Notes: generated by a model from the sequence alone, not told the origin. A stretch of DNA of 57,387 nt from an uncultured Gammaproteobacteria bacterium (GCA_947259705.1 CAMYNL010000020.1:1-57387); one strand, 5' to 3'. Shown: positions 28,276 to 37,395, numbered from the stretch's first letter. Numbers and translations are program-made.

Positions 28276-29385
28276 TTACTCCGCTTGGTCCTGTGCCAGG
28301 CAACTCCTGCCGTGCCGCACGAACGGGTACTTCACCACCCTGGCGGCCAATGATCTCCCCCGCACCTCTACTTGGCAAGAATCTCCGGCCCGCACCGCCG
28401 CCGGCACCCGCGCCAGCGCGATTGACCGTTCCAGGGTCGGCGAATAGCTGCCGCTGGTGATCTCGCCCGCGCCGCCGCTGCAGATCACCGTCTGATGGCC
28501 CCGCAGCACTCCGCGGTCTTCCAGCACCAACCCCACCAGCCTACGCGTGACACCCTGCGCCCGCAGCCGCTCCAACGCACCGCGGCCGATGAAATCCCGT
28601 GCGGCGGGTTCCCAGGCGACGGTCCAGCCCAGACCCGACTCCAATGGCGTGGTCTGCTCGTCCATGTCCGCGCCGTAAAGATTCATGCCCGCCTCCAGGC
28701 GCAGCGTGTCGCGTGCACCCAGGCCACAGGGCGCAACACCCGACTGCAGCAGCGCCTGCCAGGTCGCAGCCGCCCGCGCCGCGGGCAGGATGATCTCGAA
28801 GCCGTCTTCTCCCGTATACCCGGTGGTGCTTACGAAATATTCGCCCACGGTCACGGCATGGAAGGGCGGCAATTCACCGGCGGCCTCGCGGATGCCGTCA
28901 CCCAGGGCGGCTGCGCTGCGCGCGCGCGCTTCCGGGCCCTGCACCGCGATCATCGCCAGCTCCGGTCGCGGCCCCACCTCGACGTCCGCGAACGCCGCCG
29001 CCGCGTCGTTGATCCAGGCCAGGTCCTTGTCGCGCGTCGCCGCATTCACCACCAGGCGAAACCAGTCCTCGTCGAGGAAATAGACAATCAAGTCGTCCAG
29101 CACGCCGCCTTGGTCGTTCAACATGCAGGTATACAATGCCTTGCCGCGTTCGGTCAGTTTGTCCACGTTGTTGGCGACCAGGCGGCGCAGGAACGGCCGT
29201 GCGCCGGCGCCGCGCAGGTCCACCCGCGTCATGTGGGAGACATCGAACATGCCGGCCCTCCGGCGCACGGCATGGTGTTCCTGAACCTGCGACCCGTAGT
29301 GCAGCGGCATCATCCAGCCCCCGAACGCCACCATGCGGGCCCCGGCAGCGACATGGGACTCGTAAAGTGCAGTGTGCTGGTTCAT
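28276..29385 (-). CDS. gcvT: Aminomethyltransferase (glycine cleavage T protein)
   Basis: Transfers the methylene unit from aminomethyl-GcvH to tetrahydrofolate, releasing ammonia. 369 residues, as in E. coli (364). Signatures: VAFGGWMMPLHYGSQVQEHH at the N-terminus, GMFDVSHM, TGYTGEDGFEI (folate-site region), and RDTLRLEAGMNLYG. It starts 32 bp after the fur stop without a visible terminator or promoter between, and it leads gcvH-gcvPA-tpx-gcvPB. No glycine riboswitch fits in that gap. Confidence 0.95.
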   Translation of the reverse strand: MNQHTALYESHVAAGARMVAFGGWMMPLHYGSQVQEHHAVRRRAGMFDVSHMTRVDLRGAGARPFLRRLVANNVDKLTERGKALYTCMLNDQGGVLDDLIVYFLDEDWFRLVVNAATRDKDLAWINDAAAAFADVEVGPRPELAMIAVQGPEARARSAAALGDGIREAAGELPPFHAVTVGEYFVSTTGYTGEDGFEIILPAARAAATWQALLQSGVAPCGLGARDTLRLEAGMNLYGADMDEQTTPLESGLGWTVAWEPAARDFIGRGALERLRAQGVTRRLVGLVLEDRGVLRGHQTVICSGGAGEITSGSYSPTLERSIALARVPAAVRAGDSCQVEVRGRSLAARVVKYPFVRHGRSCLAQDQAE

Positions 29386-29417
29386 GCGTGCGGCGAGCGG
29401 TCGGATCGCGGGGCCGG

Positions 29418-29894
29418 TCAGGCCTTTCCCTTGGCGCCGAGAATCCGCGGCAAGTCGTTCTTGTCAATCGAACACTTACCGCGAATACGCATTCCCTCGC
29501 AGACTCCGTAGAGATACAAGGAATGGTCGTGGAGGTCGAAACCGGCGGATTTAGCCACTTTGTGCTGCCTCTCCTCGATGGTCTTGTCAAAGAACTCGAA
29601 CACCTGTCCGCACTCCATGCAAACGAGGTGATCATGGTGTCCCTCGTCGTTGAGTTCGAAAACGGACCTGCCGCCCTCGAAGTTGTGGCGAATCACCAGC
29701 CCCGCTGACTCGAACTGGGTCAACACCCGGTACACGGTTGCAAGCCCGATCTCTTCCCCGGAATCAAGCAGGCACTTGTACACGTCTTCCGCCGTGAGGT
29801 GGCGGGTGTCGGCGTCTTCCAGGATCTCGAGGATCTTGAGACGCGGCAGGGTCGTTTTCAGGCCCGCCCGCTTCAATTCGGCACTGGTTGACAT
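29418..29894 (-). CDS. fur: Ferric uptake regulator Fur
   Basis: Iron-responsive repressor, 158 residues. The N-terminal winged helix includes [18 protein letters not shown], the DNA-recognition helix. The dimerisation domain holds the metal motif [12 protein letters not shown] (His86, His87, His89, Cys92, Cys95), and another cysteine pair lies in [12 protein letters not shown] near the C-terminus. ATG 29894 gives the family start [13 protein letters not shown]. In many Gammaproteobacteria fur neighbours bamE; here it lies just upstream of gcvT and divergent from a PhnD-like gene. I saw no convincing Fur box in the 215-bp divergent gap. Confidence 0.93.
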   Translation of the reverse strand: MSTSAELKRAGLKTTLPRLKILEILEDADTRHLTAEDVYKCLLDSGEEIGLATVYRVLTQFESAGLVIRHNFEGGRSVFELNDEGHHDHLVCMECGQVFEFFDKTIEERQHKVAKSAGFDLHDHSLYLYGVCEGMRIRGKCSIDKNDLPRILGAKGKA

Positions 29895-30109
29895 ATCGAA
29901 GTCAGCTCCTTTCGTTCCGATACCGGGGCGGACGGTTGCAGGCGGACACCGTATCGCGTGTCGACCATGCGGAGGCGCTACGACCCTTGCTGCCCGGGCG
30001 GAGGTGAGCGGCACATTGTAAAGAAAAAACGCCCTCGAGGTCAGGTGTATTTGCGGCCCCCGCCGCGAGATCGTCTGCTAAGCTTGAGGGCAACGTTTGG
30101 AGAGGGAAC

Positions 30110-30922
30110 ATGCGAACATCCCATTTGTTATTCGCAGCACTTCTGTTCACCAGCGCGGCCGACGCTGAAACCTACGTCTTCACCTCACCGCCAAGGGAAG
30201 ATCCGGTCCGCGGTGAACAGGTGTACGGCCCGATAACCAGATACCTGTCCAAGTCGGTGGACGCCGATTTCGTCTACCAGCACCCGGACAACTGGCTGTC
30301 CTACCAGAAGGATATGCAGGGCGGTCGTTACGACCTGGTGTTCGACGGGCCGCATTTCGTCAGCTGGCGGGTGGAAAACCTTGCACACACGCCACTGGTG
30401 CGCCTGCCCGGCGCCCTTGAGTTCGTAATCGTCGCCCGTCGTGGTGATCAACAGATAATCGGCCTTACCGACCTGGCGGGCCACGTAGTTTGCGCCCACG
30501 CGCCACCCAACCTGGCCACGCTGACGCTGCAGAACCAGTTCCCGAATATCAACCGGCAGCCCCAGATCAAGGCGATCCGCGGATTTCCCAATGCCTACAA
30601 GGCGCTGCTGGACAACCAGTGCCGTGCAACGGTGATACCGGTCAAGATCTACAACAAGCTCAGCCAGGCCGAGGAGTCACCGCGCACCCGGGTCTTGTTC
30701 CAGAGCAGACCGATTCCGCACCAGGCCATCAGCGCCGCGCCCCGAATACCGGCAGCACTTCAGGAGCAGATCCGCCAGGCCCTGCTGAGCGAGGAAGGTG
30801 TCGCAGCCACGGCAAAGTTGCGGGACCGCTTTGCCGGCGGCAACCAACTGCTCCCCACCGACACCGAGCAGTACAAAGGGTTTGCCGTGCTGCTGCGCGA
30901 TTTCTGGGGATTCGGGCAATAA
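30110..30922 (+). CDS. PhnD-like periplasmic binding protein
   Basis: A 270-residue exported protein. The signal peptide (RTSHLLFAALLFTSAADA) is followed by a type-II binding-protein fold like phosphate/phosphonate-binding PhnD. Family-type segments are FTSPPREDPVRGEQVYGPIT, YDLVFDGPHFVSWRV and a hinge-like GLTDLAGHVVCAHAPPN. Two cysteines (VCAHA and NQCRATVIP) could form a disulfide. No permease or ATPase gene is next to it, so it is an orphan and may serve sensing or a remote transporter. A GGAG ribosome site precedes the ATG. It is divergent from fur, and its stop converges with the NhaP antiporter. Confidence 0.75.
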   Translation: MRTSHLLFAALLFTSAADAETYVFTSPPREDPVRGEQVYGPITRYLSKSVDADFVYQHPDNWLSYQKDMQGGRYDLVFDGPHFVSWRVENLAHTPLVRLPGALEFVIVARRGDQQIIGLTDLAGHVVCAHAPPNLATLTLQNQFPNINRQPQIKAIRGFPNAYKALLDNQCRATVIPVKIYNKLSQAEESPRTRVLFQSRPIPHQAISAAPRIPAALQEQIRQALLSEEGVAATAKLRDRFAGGNQLLPTDTEQYKGFAVLLRDFWGFGQ

Positions 30923-31049
30923 GCTGCTGTTCCGCGCGGGGCAAGCTGACGCCGCGGTACCAGTCGATCGGCGGCGGGGCGTAAGCAGGCCGCACCCGCA
31001 ACGGCTGTCCTGCGCCCGGCGCCGGTTTCCCGGCCACGGTATGCGCCCG

Positions 31050-32294
31050 CTACTGCGGCGCCCGGCTCAGGCGCCGCACCACGCGGGCGACGGTAAGGCC
31101 CTGGCCGACGATGGAAAACACCACAATCACGTAAGTCATGGCGACAAACACGTCGCGCCCGGGGCTGGGCGGCAGCGACAGGGCCAGGGCCACCGATATG
31201 CCGCCGCGCAGCCCGCACCAGACCATGATCTTCACCACGTTGGGGCTGAAGTCGCGCCTAAGCCTCATCACCGCGACGGGAATGCCCACGCTGACGACAC
31301 GGGCCGCCAGCACCAGCGGCACCATCAAGAGCCCGGCCAGCAGCACGGGGGGCGAGAACGGCAGCACCAGGACCTCCAGCCCGATCAGCACGAACAGCAC
31401 GGCATTCAGTATTTCATCCAGCAGTTCCCAGAAGGTGTCGAGATGCTGCCGCGTCCGGTCGGACATGGCGAGTCGTCGTCCCCTGTTGCCGATCAGCAGA
31501 CCCGCCACCACGATGGCGATCGGTCCGGAGGTGTGCAGCGCCATGGCCAAGGTATAACCGCCCATCACCACCGCCAGGGTGAGCAGAATCTCGACCTGGT
31601 AGTTGTCGACGCTGCGCAGCAGCCCGTATCCGGCATAACCCAGGGCCAGCCCCACCAGCACACCCCCGACCACTTCTTCGGCGAACAACAGCAGCGTCCC
31701 TTCCAGGGTTACCTGGTCCGGGCTGGTCACCAGCCCCAACAGCACCAGAAATACCACCACTCCGACGCCGTCGTTGAACAGCGACTCGCCGGCGATCTTC
31801 GTTTCCAGGGTCTTGCCGATACCCACCGTCTTGAGCGTCGCCATCACCGCGATCGGGTCGGTGGGAGAGATAAGGGCTCCGAACAACAGGCAATGGAGAT
31901 AAGGGAACTGGAATCCGAACAGGTGCAGGACACCCCATGCCAGGGTTCCGATGAGTACGGTGGATATCAGCACACCCACGGTGGCGAGGAGGAAAATGAC
32001 CCACTTCTGCTGCGCCAGATCGTTGATGTTGATATGCAGCGCGCCGGCGAACAGCAGAAAGCTCAACATGCCGTACATGACGGTTTCGTCGAAATCCACC
32101 GCCGCCAAGGTTCGTTCCGCCCTCGCCTCCAGGCCCGCGAAACCCCACGAGCCGGCAAACAGGATAAGCAGCGACATCACCAATGCGATGAGCATCACCC
32201 CGACTGTGGTGGGCAGGCCGATGAAACGGTGATTGATGTAGCTGAACAACGCCGTCAGCGTAATCAGCACGGCTGCCAGCGAAAATAGCTCCAT
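31050..32294 (-). CDS. NhaP-type Na+/H+ antiporter (CPA1 family)
   Basis: A polytopic membrane protein of 414 residues with about twelve hydrophobic segments, matching NhaP/CPA1 cation:proton antiporters. Diagnostic motifs: GALISPTDPIAVMATLK, with the paired Asp region of the ion site preceded by PFLSF-like helices, and GESLFNDGVGVVVFLVL, the unwound crossing helix with the essential Asp. WCGLRGGISVALAL near the C-terminal end is also family-typical. There is no cytoplasmic regulatory tail. It lies 4 bp from the UbiI-like gene on the same strand and may be its distal operon partner. The exact ions (Na, K or Li) cannot be read. Confidence 0.9.
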   Translation of the reverse strand: MELFSLAAVLITLTALFSYINHRFIGLPTTVGVMLIALVMSLLILFAGSWGFAGLEARAERTLAAVDFDETVMYGMLSFLLFAGALHININDLAQQKWVIFLLATVGVLISTVLIGTLAWGVLHLFGFQFPYLHCLLFGALISPTDPIAVMATLKTVGIGKTLETKIAGESLFNDGVGVVVFLVLLGLVTSPDQVTLEGTLLLFAEEVVGGVLVGLALGYAGYGLLRSVDNYQVEILLTLAVVMGGYTLAMALHTSGPIAIVVAGLLIGNRGRRLAMSDRTRQHLDTFWELLDEILNAVLFVLIGLEVLVLPFSPPVLLAGLLMVPLVLAARVVSVGIPVAVMRLRRDFSPNVVKIMVWCGLRGGISVALALSLPPSPGRDVFVAMTYVIVVFSIVGQGLTVARVVRRLSRAPQ

Positions 32295-32298
32295 GGCG

Positions 32299-33531
32299 CT
32301 ATGCGGCGGGCCGCGACGCGGGTCTCGCCAGCGTCGGCAGGTCTCCGCTGAGTCCCATTGCGCGCGATGCCAGTTGACGCTTCAACAAGGGATTGTGGTC
32401 GGTGATGCGCAGACCCGCACCGCGCAGCCAGCACAGCCAGGGCTCGCGGCGGGCGAACAGTTTCTGCATACCGTCCAGCGCCCCCAGCATGAGCAGGTTC
32501 TCGCCCTTGCGCCAGCGTTCGTAGCTACGCAGCACCCGCGGCGAGCCCGGATCCCTGCCGGTACCGCGCGCCTCTGCCACCACCTGGGCCAGGGCCGCGG
32601 CATCGGCGAGACCCAGATTGACGCCCTGGCCTGCCAGCGGGTGCACGGTGTGGGCGGCGTCGCCCACCAGCACGCAGCGGTCCGCGACGTAGCTTTCGGC
32701 GTGGGCGCGCGCAAGCGGGAAGGCCCGCACCGGTCCGGCCGGCGCCACCGCGCCCAGCCTCCACCCGAAGGCCTCGCCCAGGCGCTGTGCGAAGACCGCC
32801 GGGTCCAGACCCGGCAATTCCTCGGCCAGCGGCTCATCGCAGCTCCAGACGATCGAGCAATTGCCGTTGGCCAGCGGCAGAAACGCCAAGGGTCCGGTGC
32901 CGAGAAAGCGCTGCCGTGCGGTTTGCCGGTGCGGCTGCTCGCTACGCACCTCCGCCACGATGGCGCACTGGGCATAACTTGCCGCCCGCTCCCGGATACC
33001 TGCCGCCTGCCTGACCCACGAACGGGCGCCGTCGGCACCCACCAGCATACCGCCCCGGATCAGCTCACCGTCGGCCAGTTCCAGCGCCGCGATACCGGCG
33101 TGGACGTGAAACCGAACCGGTTCCGAGTGGTAACGCAGCGTCACCGTCGTAATGTGGGCCAGGTGGCTGTGCAGCACCCTGGTCAGCAGATCATTCTCGA
33201 CGATGTGGCCCAGATGCGGCTCACCGATGTCAGCGCTGTCGAAACAGATATATCCGTCGCTCAGCGCGTCCCACACTTCCATGCGTCGGAACGGCGACAC
33301 CCGCCTCGCGAGCAGTTCGGACCAGATACCCAGGTTGTCAAGCAGGTACTCCGAGGCGCGGTTGAGCGCACTGACACGCAGCCCGTAGTGCTCGGCATCG
33401 AACGCAGGTGGCGGCGGCGCGCGATCGATGAGTGCCACTTCCATCCCCGACCGCGCCAGCGCCGCGGTGAGCGTCGCACCCACCATGCCGCCGCCGATAA
33501 CAATGACCTCGCAATCTATGCGCGTCGCCAT
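32299..33531 (-). CDS. ubiI: FAD-dependent ubiquinone hydroxylase (UbiI/VisC-like)
   Basis: A 410-residue flavin monooxygenase of the UbiH/UbiF/UbiI family that hydroxylates the aromatic ring during ubiquinone synthesis. The FAD dinucleotide-binding motif VIVIGGGMVGATLTAAL is at the N-terminus, and the second FAD motif LVGDAAHTVHPLAGQGVNLG lies near 285-305. Position directly after ubiH in the ygfB-pepP-ubiH-ubiI block supports UbiI (C5 hydroxylation), but paralogues are alike and regiospecificity cannot be proven from sequence. Six bases separate it from the ubiH stop; the NhaP antiporter follows by 4 bp. Confidence 0.88.
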   Translation of the reverse strand: MATRIDCEVIVIGGGMVGATLTAALARSGMEVALIDRAPPPPAFDAEHYGLRVSALNRASEYLLDNLGIWSELLARRVSPFRRMEVWDALSDGYICFDSADIGEPHLGHIVENDLLTRVLHSHLAHITTVTLRYHSEPVRFHVHAGIAALELADGELIRGGMLVGADGARSWVRQAAGIRERAASYAQCAIVAEVRSEQPHRQTARQRFLGTGPLAFLPLANGNCSIVWSCDEPLAEELPGLDPAVFAQRLGEAFGWRLGAVAPAGPVRAFPLARAHAESYVADRCVLVGDAAHTVHPLAGQGVNLGLADAAALAQVVAEARGTGRDPGSPRVLRSYERWRKGENLLMLGALDGMQKLFARREPWLCWLRGAGLRITDHNPLLKRQLASRAMGLSGDLPTLARPASRPAA

Positions 33532-33537
33532 CGCAGG

Positions 33538-34776
33538 TCAGCCCAGCGGCAGGCCACGCGCCAGCCTCGGCAGCCAGCCCGCCAGTCCCATGGTGCGCCG
33601 GACCAGAAACCGCTTGGCGAAGGGCAGCGTATCCAGCGCCAGCAACCCCAGGCTGCGCATGATCACCGCCGGCGGGAAATCGTTGGCAAACAGACGTATC
33701 AGGCTGTCGGTAAACGCCGCCACCGCCCGTGTATCGCGCCGGCGCAGCGACGCGTAACGTTGCAGCAAGGCCGTATCGCCGATATCCCGGCCCGCCGCCG
33801 CGGCATCGTGCAGCAGTTCCGCCAACACCGCCACGTCCCGCAAGCCAAGATTGAATCCCTGGCCCGCTACCGGATGCACGGTGTGGGCGGCATTGCCGAT
33901 CACCACCGTGCGCGGTCGCACCGAGTCAGTCACCCGCACCAGGTTCAGCGCATAAGCGTTGCGCTGCCCGACCCGGTCCAGTCGCCCGGCGCGGTCGCCG
34001 GCCCGTTGTCGCAGCCGCAGCAGGAATTCGTCGTCCGGCATCGATGTCAATTCCGGGACCTGGTCGCGGCCTGCGGTCCAAACAACCGCAAAGCGCCCGC
34101 TGCTGGTGGGTAGCAGCGCCAGCGGCCCGCTGGAAGTAAAGCGTTCGTAGGCCCAGTTGCCATGACCGGACTCAGGTGTAACCGTGCACAGCACCGCGCT
34201 CTGGCGGTAATCGCGCACCTGGGCCGAGATGCCGACCAGCTCGCGGGTGCGGGATCGACCGCCGTCAGCCAGCACCAGCAGGCGGGTATCGATGTCATGG
34301 CGGACGCCGGCAGCGTCGGTCCAGGCGAGGCGCGCATGATCCGGGTGCGGATCGACGGCGTCGACAATGGCGGGGCAGAAGATCTCCAGCTGCGCCGCGC
34401 ATTGCTGCAGCCGCTCCAGCAGGACCTGTCCGAGAACGCGTGCGGTCACCACGTAGCCGAGCGCCTCCACGCCGAACTGCCGGGCGTGGAGCCTGGCCAT
34501 CCCTGGCCGGCCGTGGTCGGAGATGTGAACGTGCTCGATCGGCGTGGCGTCCCGGCGCGCCACCTCCGGCCACAGCTGCATGCTGTCGAGTATGCGTTTA
34601 CTGCCCTGGGAAAGCGCCAGCGTGCGATCGTCATAGCTGGGCTGCGCCGCAGAGCGAAACGGCACCGCTTCCAGCACCGCCAGGCGCAGGCCGGATTCCG
34701 CGAGAGCGCAGGCCAGGCCCGCCCCCACCAGGCCACCGCCGACGATGGCCAGGTCAAACCTTTCCTGCTGCGCCAC
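33538..34776 (-). CDS. ubiH: 2-octaprenyl-6-methoxyphenol hydroxylase
   Basis: Flavin monooxygenase of ubiquinone biosynthesis, 412 residues. FAD motif DLAIVGGGLVGAGLACALAE at the N-terminus; second motif VIGNAAHTVHPVAGQGFNLG near residue 290, where Asn replaces the usual Asp (GDAAH), as in some UbiH proteins. Start is GTG 34776 (MAQQERFDL). It follows pepP by 35 bp and precedes the UbiI-like gene by 6 bp, in the same order as E. coli ygfB-pepP-ubiH-visC. Assignment as UbiH rests mostly on synteny. Confidence 0.9.
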   Translation of the reverse strand: MAQQERFDLAIVGGGLVGAGLACALAESGLRLAVLEAVPFRSAAQPSYDDRTLALSQGSKRILDSMQLWPEVARRDATPIEHVHISDHGRPGMARLHARQFGVEALGYVVTARVLGQVLLERLQQCAAQLEIFCPAIVDAVDPHPDHARLAWTDAAGVRHDIDTRLLVLADGGRSRTRELVGISAQVRDYRQSAVLCTVTPESGHGNWAYERFTSSGPLALLPTSSGRFAVVWTAGRDQVPELTSMPDDEFLLRLRQRAGDRAGRLDRVGQRNAYALNLVRVTDSVRPRTVVIGNAAHTVHPVAGQGFNLGLRDVAVLAELLHDAAAAGRDIGDTALLQRYASLRRRDTRAVAAFTDSLIRLFANDFPPAVIMRSLGLLALDTLPFAKRFLVRRTMGLAGWLPRLARGLPLG

Positions 34777-34811
34777 GGTTCAGCCCCCGCGTAGAGATCG
34801 CGTTGCCGGCA

Positions 34812-36122
34812 TCACCTGTCCGCCATCGTGGATTCGATGTCGGCCACGGTCTTCGGTGCATCCTTGCTGAGGACGGTGTTCCCCTGCCTGTTGATCAGGA
34901 TGTCGTCCTCGATGCGTACACCGAGCCCGCGCAGCGCTGAATCGATGTCCTCGTCGTCCGGCAGGTAGAGGCCCGGCTCCACGGTGAAAGCCATCCCCGG
35001 CTCCAGGATCCGCCAGTCGACGTCGATCTTGTAATCGCCAACGTCGTGAACATCCATACCCAGCCAGTGCCCGGTGCGGTGCATGTAGAATCGCTTGTGG
35101 GTCTGCTGCTCGATCAATCCGTCCAGTTCACCTTCCAGCAGCTTCAGGTCGATCAGGCCCTGCACCAGGATGCGTACCGCGGCATCGTGGGGCTCGTTCC
35201 AGTGATTGCCGGCCCGGGCCGTGTCGATGGCGGCAAGCTGGGCCGCCAACACAACCTCATATACGTCACGCTGCGCCGCACTGAACTTTCCATTCACCGG
35301 GAACGTGCGGGTGATGTCCGCGGCATAGCAGTCGACCTCGGCAGCGGCATCAATCAGCAGCAGATCACCGTCATTGAGCGCTCCGTTATTGTCGATGTAA
35401 TGCAGCGTGCAGGCATTGACGCCGCCGGCGACGATGGGTGGATAGGCCCAGGACAGGCTCCCGCCACGGCGAAACTCGTGCTCCAGCTCAGCCTGGATCT
35501 CGTACTCCATCATGCCCGGCTGGCAGTGCTGCATGGCCCGCCGGTGGGCCGCCGCGGAGATCCTGGCAGCCCGTTTCATAAGGGCGACTTCTTCGCTGCG
35601 CTTGATCAGTCGGAGTTCATGCAGGATATGGCTCAGGTCCACCAGTTCGCTGGGCGCATGCACGCCGGTCCTGGCCTTGCCCTTGACCTCGTTTATCCAG
35701 TTGAGCAGGCGCATATCGAACTCGGGGTAGTAGCCCATGTTGCCGTATACCTTGCCCTGGTTTTCCAGCATGCCGGGCAGAATCTCGTCGACATCGTCAA
35801 TCGGGAAGGCGTCGTCGGCGCCGTAGATCTCCACCGCGCCTTCGACACCGGCCCGTTTCCCATCCCAGACTTCGCGGTCAGGGTTTCGCTCCCGGCAGAA
35901 CAGCACGAACTCGCCCTGCGCCCGGCCCGGACACAGCACGGCGATCGCCTCCGGCTCGGCGTAGTGGGTCAGATAATAGAAATCACTGTCCGGGCGGAAC
36001 GGATACAGGACGTCGCGATTGCGAGAGCGTTCCGGCGCGGTGGTAATGACGGCGATGCCGTCACCCATCAGCTGCATGACATCCTGGCGGCGCCGGTTGA
36101 ATACCTTTATATCCATATCCAT
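34812..36122 (-). CDS. pepP: Xaa-Pro aminopeptidase
   Basis: Removes N-terminal residues before proline; a dinuclear Mn metalloprotease with the pita-bread fold. 436 residues, as E. coli PepP (441). Metal ligands are visible in order: two Asp in LLLIDAAAEVDCYAADITRT, His in HRTGHWLGMDVHD, Glu in FTVEPGLYLPD, and Glu in GVRIEDDILI. N-terminal domain about 1-170. Two in-frame ATG codons (36122 and 36116) are possible starts. The first lies 2 bp after the upstream ygfB-family stop, so translation is probably coupled. Confidence 0.95.
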   Translation of the reverse strand: MDMDIKVFNRRRQDVMQLMGDGIAVITTAPERSRNRDVLYPFRPDSDFYYLTHYAEPEAIAVLCPGRAQGEFVLFCRERNPDREVWDGKRAGVEGAVEIYGADDAFPIDDVDEILPGMLENQGKVYGNMGYYPEFDMRLLNWINEVKGKARTGVHAPSELVDLSHILHELRLIKRSEEVALMKRAARISAAAHRRAMQHCQPGMMEYEIQAELEHEFRRGGSLSWAYPPIVAGGVNACTLHYIDNNGALNDGDLLLIDAAAEVDCYAADITRTFPVNGKFSAAQRDVYEVVLAAQLAAIDTARAGNHWNEPHDAAVRILVQGLIDLKLLEGELDGLIEQQTHKRFYMHRTGHWLGMDVHDVGDYKIDVDWRILEPGMAFTVEPGLYLPDDEDIDSALRGLGVRIEDDILINRQGNTVLSKDAPKTVADIESTMADR

Positions 36123-36124
36123 TG

Positions 36125-36703
36125 CTAATGCTGCATCGCCCGGGAAGCCCGGGCGTCGTCCGCCGCGTCTTCGAGTTCCGCGAATATCAATTGAACACCC
36201 ATACGCACGTATTCCTCTATTTGTGCCAGGTTCCATTCGTTTTCCCTGGTGTCCTGCACGACTTGCTCCAGTTCAGAGATGGCGAGCATGTCTCGCGCGA
36301 TCTCGGCAGCGTCCCCCGGTAATGCCTCGATAGCCAACGTTTGCTCATGCAGCAGTCCGAGGAAAAAGCCCTGACACCACTCGGCCAGCGCAGCGCCGCG
36401 CACAGACAAGCCGTTATCCTCCCCCGGCAGCAGCAGATCAAATTCCGGCCGACGTTCCCGCAACTCCCGCAGCGCGGCCTGGAACAGCTTTTCCAGGGGT
36501 GTGCGCAGGGTGTCCAGCCGCTCCGGCGCGGCTTCGCTGCCGGACGACAGCAGGGCCAACAAGTCGGGTTCACGACCGGTCCTGGCGCAGTTGCAGATCG
36601 TCCCGCACACAATCCCATGCATTTCGGATACACTTACATCGACGCCCGCGAGAGCCAGCGTCGAGGCAAGCTGATCGTAATACGTGACCTCGGTCGGTTG
36701 CAT
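36125..36703 (-). CDS. YgfB/YecA-family (UPF0149) protein
   Basis: A helical protein of 192 residues in the UPF0149 family, to which E. coli YgfB belongs. Characteristic segments are DVSVSEMHGIVCGTICN at the N-terminus, WCQGFFLGLLHE in the middle and the acidic helix MLAISELEQVV near the C-terminus. YgfB homologues in Pseudomonas modulate antibiotic resistance, but the general biochemical role is unknown. ATG 36703 gives the family N-terminus; frame upstream to 36778 is not conserved-looking. It heads the ygfB-pepP-ubiH-ubiI block and is divergent from the TIGR02449-zapA pair across 145 bp. Confidence 0.87.
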   Translation of the reverse strand: MQPTEVTYYDQLASTLALAGVDVSVSEMHGIVCGTICNCARTGREPDLLALLSSGSEAAPERLDTLRTPLEKLFQAALRELRERRPEFDLLLPGEDNGLSVRGAALAEWCQGFFLGLLHEQTLAIEALPGDAAEIARDMLAISELEQVVQDTRENEWNLAQIEEYVRMGVQLIFAELEDAADDARASRAMQH

Positions 36704-36848
36704 GCAGTCATCCTGATCGATTCGGTGAACGCCTTCTCGCCGCCGATGGGACGCGTGGGCGCGTACGTAGGGATACATTTTAACCCCATGCTGTCAAGCG
36801 CAAAAAGCGTTGACCCCCTTGGGCTTGATGCCTATAGTTCATTTGAAG

Positions 36849-37073
36849 ATGAGCGTAAACGAACCGATAGAAAAAGACCTGCGTACCCTGGAACAGCGCG
36901 TGGACGATCTTATCGGCGCCTGCCGCAGACTCAAAGAAGAAAACGATAATCTGCGCTCGAGCCGCGATACGCTCATCGAGGAGCGGTCGAAACTCGCGGA
37001 AAAGAACCGGTTGGCGAGGAACCGCCTGGAATCGATTGTGACCCGCCTGAAGGCGCTGGAAAAACATCAGTGA
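36849..37073 (+). CDS. TIGR02449-type coiled-coil protein next to zapA
   Basis: A short 74-residue protein, almost wholly one charged coiled coil with leucine-rich heptads (DLRTLEQRVDDLIGACRRL, then KLAEKNRLARNRLESIV). The same type of gene sits upstream of zapA in Pseudomonas and many other Gammaproteobacteria and is likened to ZapB, a division-ring component. ATG 36849 is preferred since it gives the family length. The frame is open to 36810. Its TGA overlaps the GTG start of zapA (37070-37073), so translation is coupled. Confidence 0.8.
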   Translation: MSVNEPIEKDLRTLEQRVDDLIGACRRLKEENDNLRSSRDTLIEERSKLAEKNRLARNRLESIVTRLKALEKHQ

Positions 37074-37381
37074 AAGCGGCTTGGAACGGGGTGAAAGTCT
37101 CCATCATGGGACGCGAATTCTCCGTGGTATGCGATGAAGACCAGCAGGAGGCGTTGACCCAGGCAGCGGTACATCTGGACCGTACCATGCGCGATATCCA
37201 GAAGGGAGGGAAAGTGATCGGGATCGAGCGCTGCGCAATCATGGCGGCGTTGAATATCACGCACGAGTTGCTGGACCTGCGCAAGCGCAGTGACGAAAAC
37301 GGTGACGTCGGGGGTCGGTTGCGTGAACTACAGGACAAGATAGATGCTGCAATGCAGGATCAGCATCAGCTGTCCCTCTGA
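37070..37381 (+). CDS. zapA: Cell division protein ZapA
   Basis: Binds and bundles FtsZ filaments at midcell. 103 residues, normal for ZapA. The N-terminal globular part (KVSIMGREFSVVCDEDQQEA) and the C-terminal dimerisation helix (ALNITHELLDLRKRS onward) match the family. The GTG start overlaps the preceding stop in GTGA. The 6S RNA gene lies just downstream, the conserved arrangement of the E. coli ygfE-ssrS-ygfA region. Confidence 0.93.
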   Translation: MKAAWNGVKVSIMGREFSVVCDEDQQEALTQAAVHLDRTMRDIQKGGKVIGIERCAIMAALNITHELLDLRKRSDENGDVGGRLRELQDKIDAAMQDQHQLSL

Positions 37382-37395
37382 CGGGACGGTGAACG

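Noticed and set aside
29386-29417. Possible glycine riboswitch ahead of gcvT
   Set aside because: The gap to fur is only 32 bp, far too short for either aptamer.
29895-30109. Fur box in the fur/PhnD-like divergent region
   Set aside because: No stretch resembles the GATAATGATAATCATTATC consensus beyond chance.
30798-32288. A 496-residue His/Gln-rich plus-strand open frame
   Set aside because: Antisense to the NhaP antiporter; the His and Gln runs are the mirror of hydrophobic codons on the other strand.
32293-34113. A 606-residue plus-strand open frame across the two ubiquinone hydroxylase genes
   Set aside because: It is antisense to two genes with clear FAD motifs, is very rich in Arg, His and Gln, and has no recognisable domain; typical of a shadow frame in GC-rich DNA.
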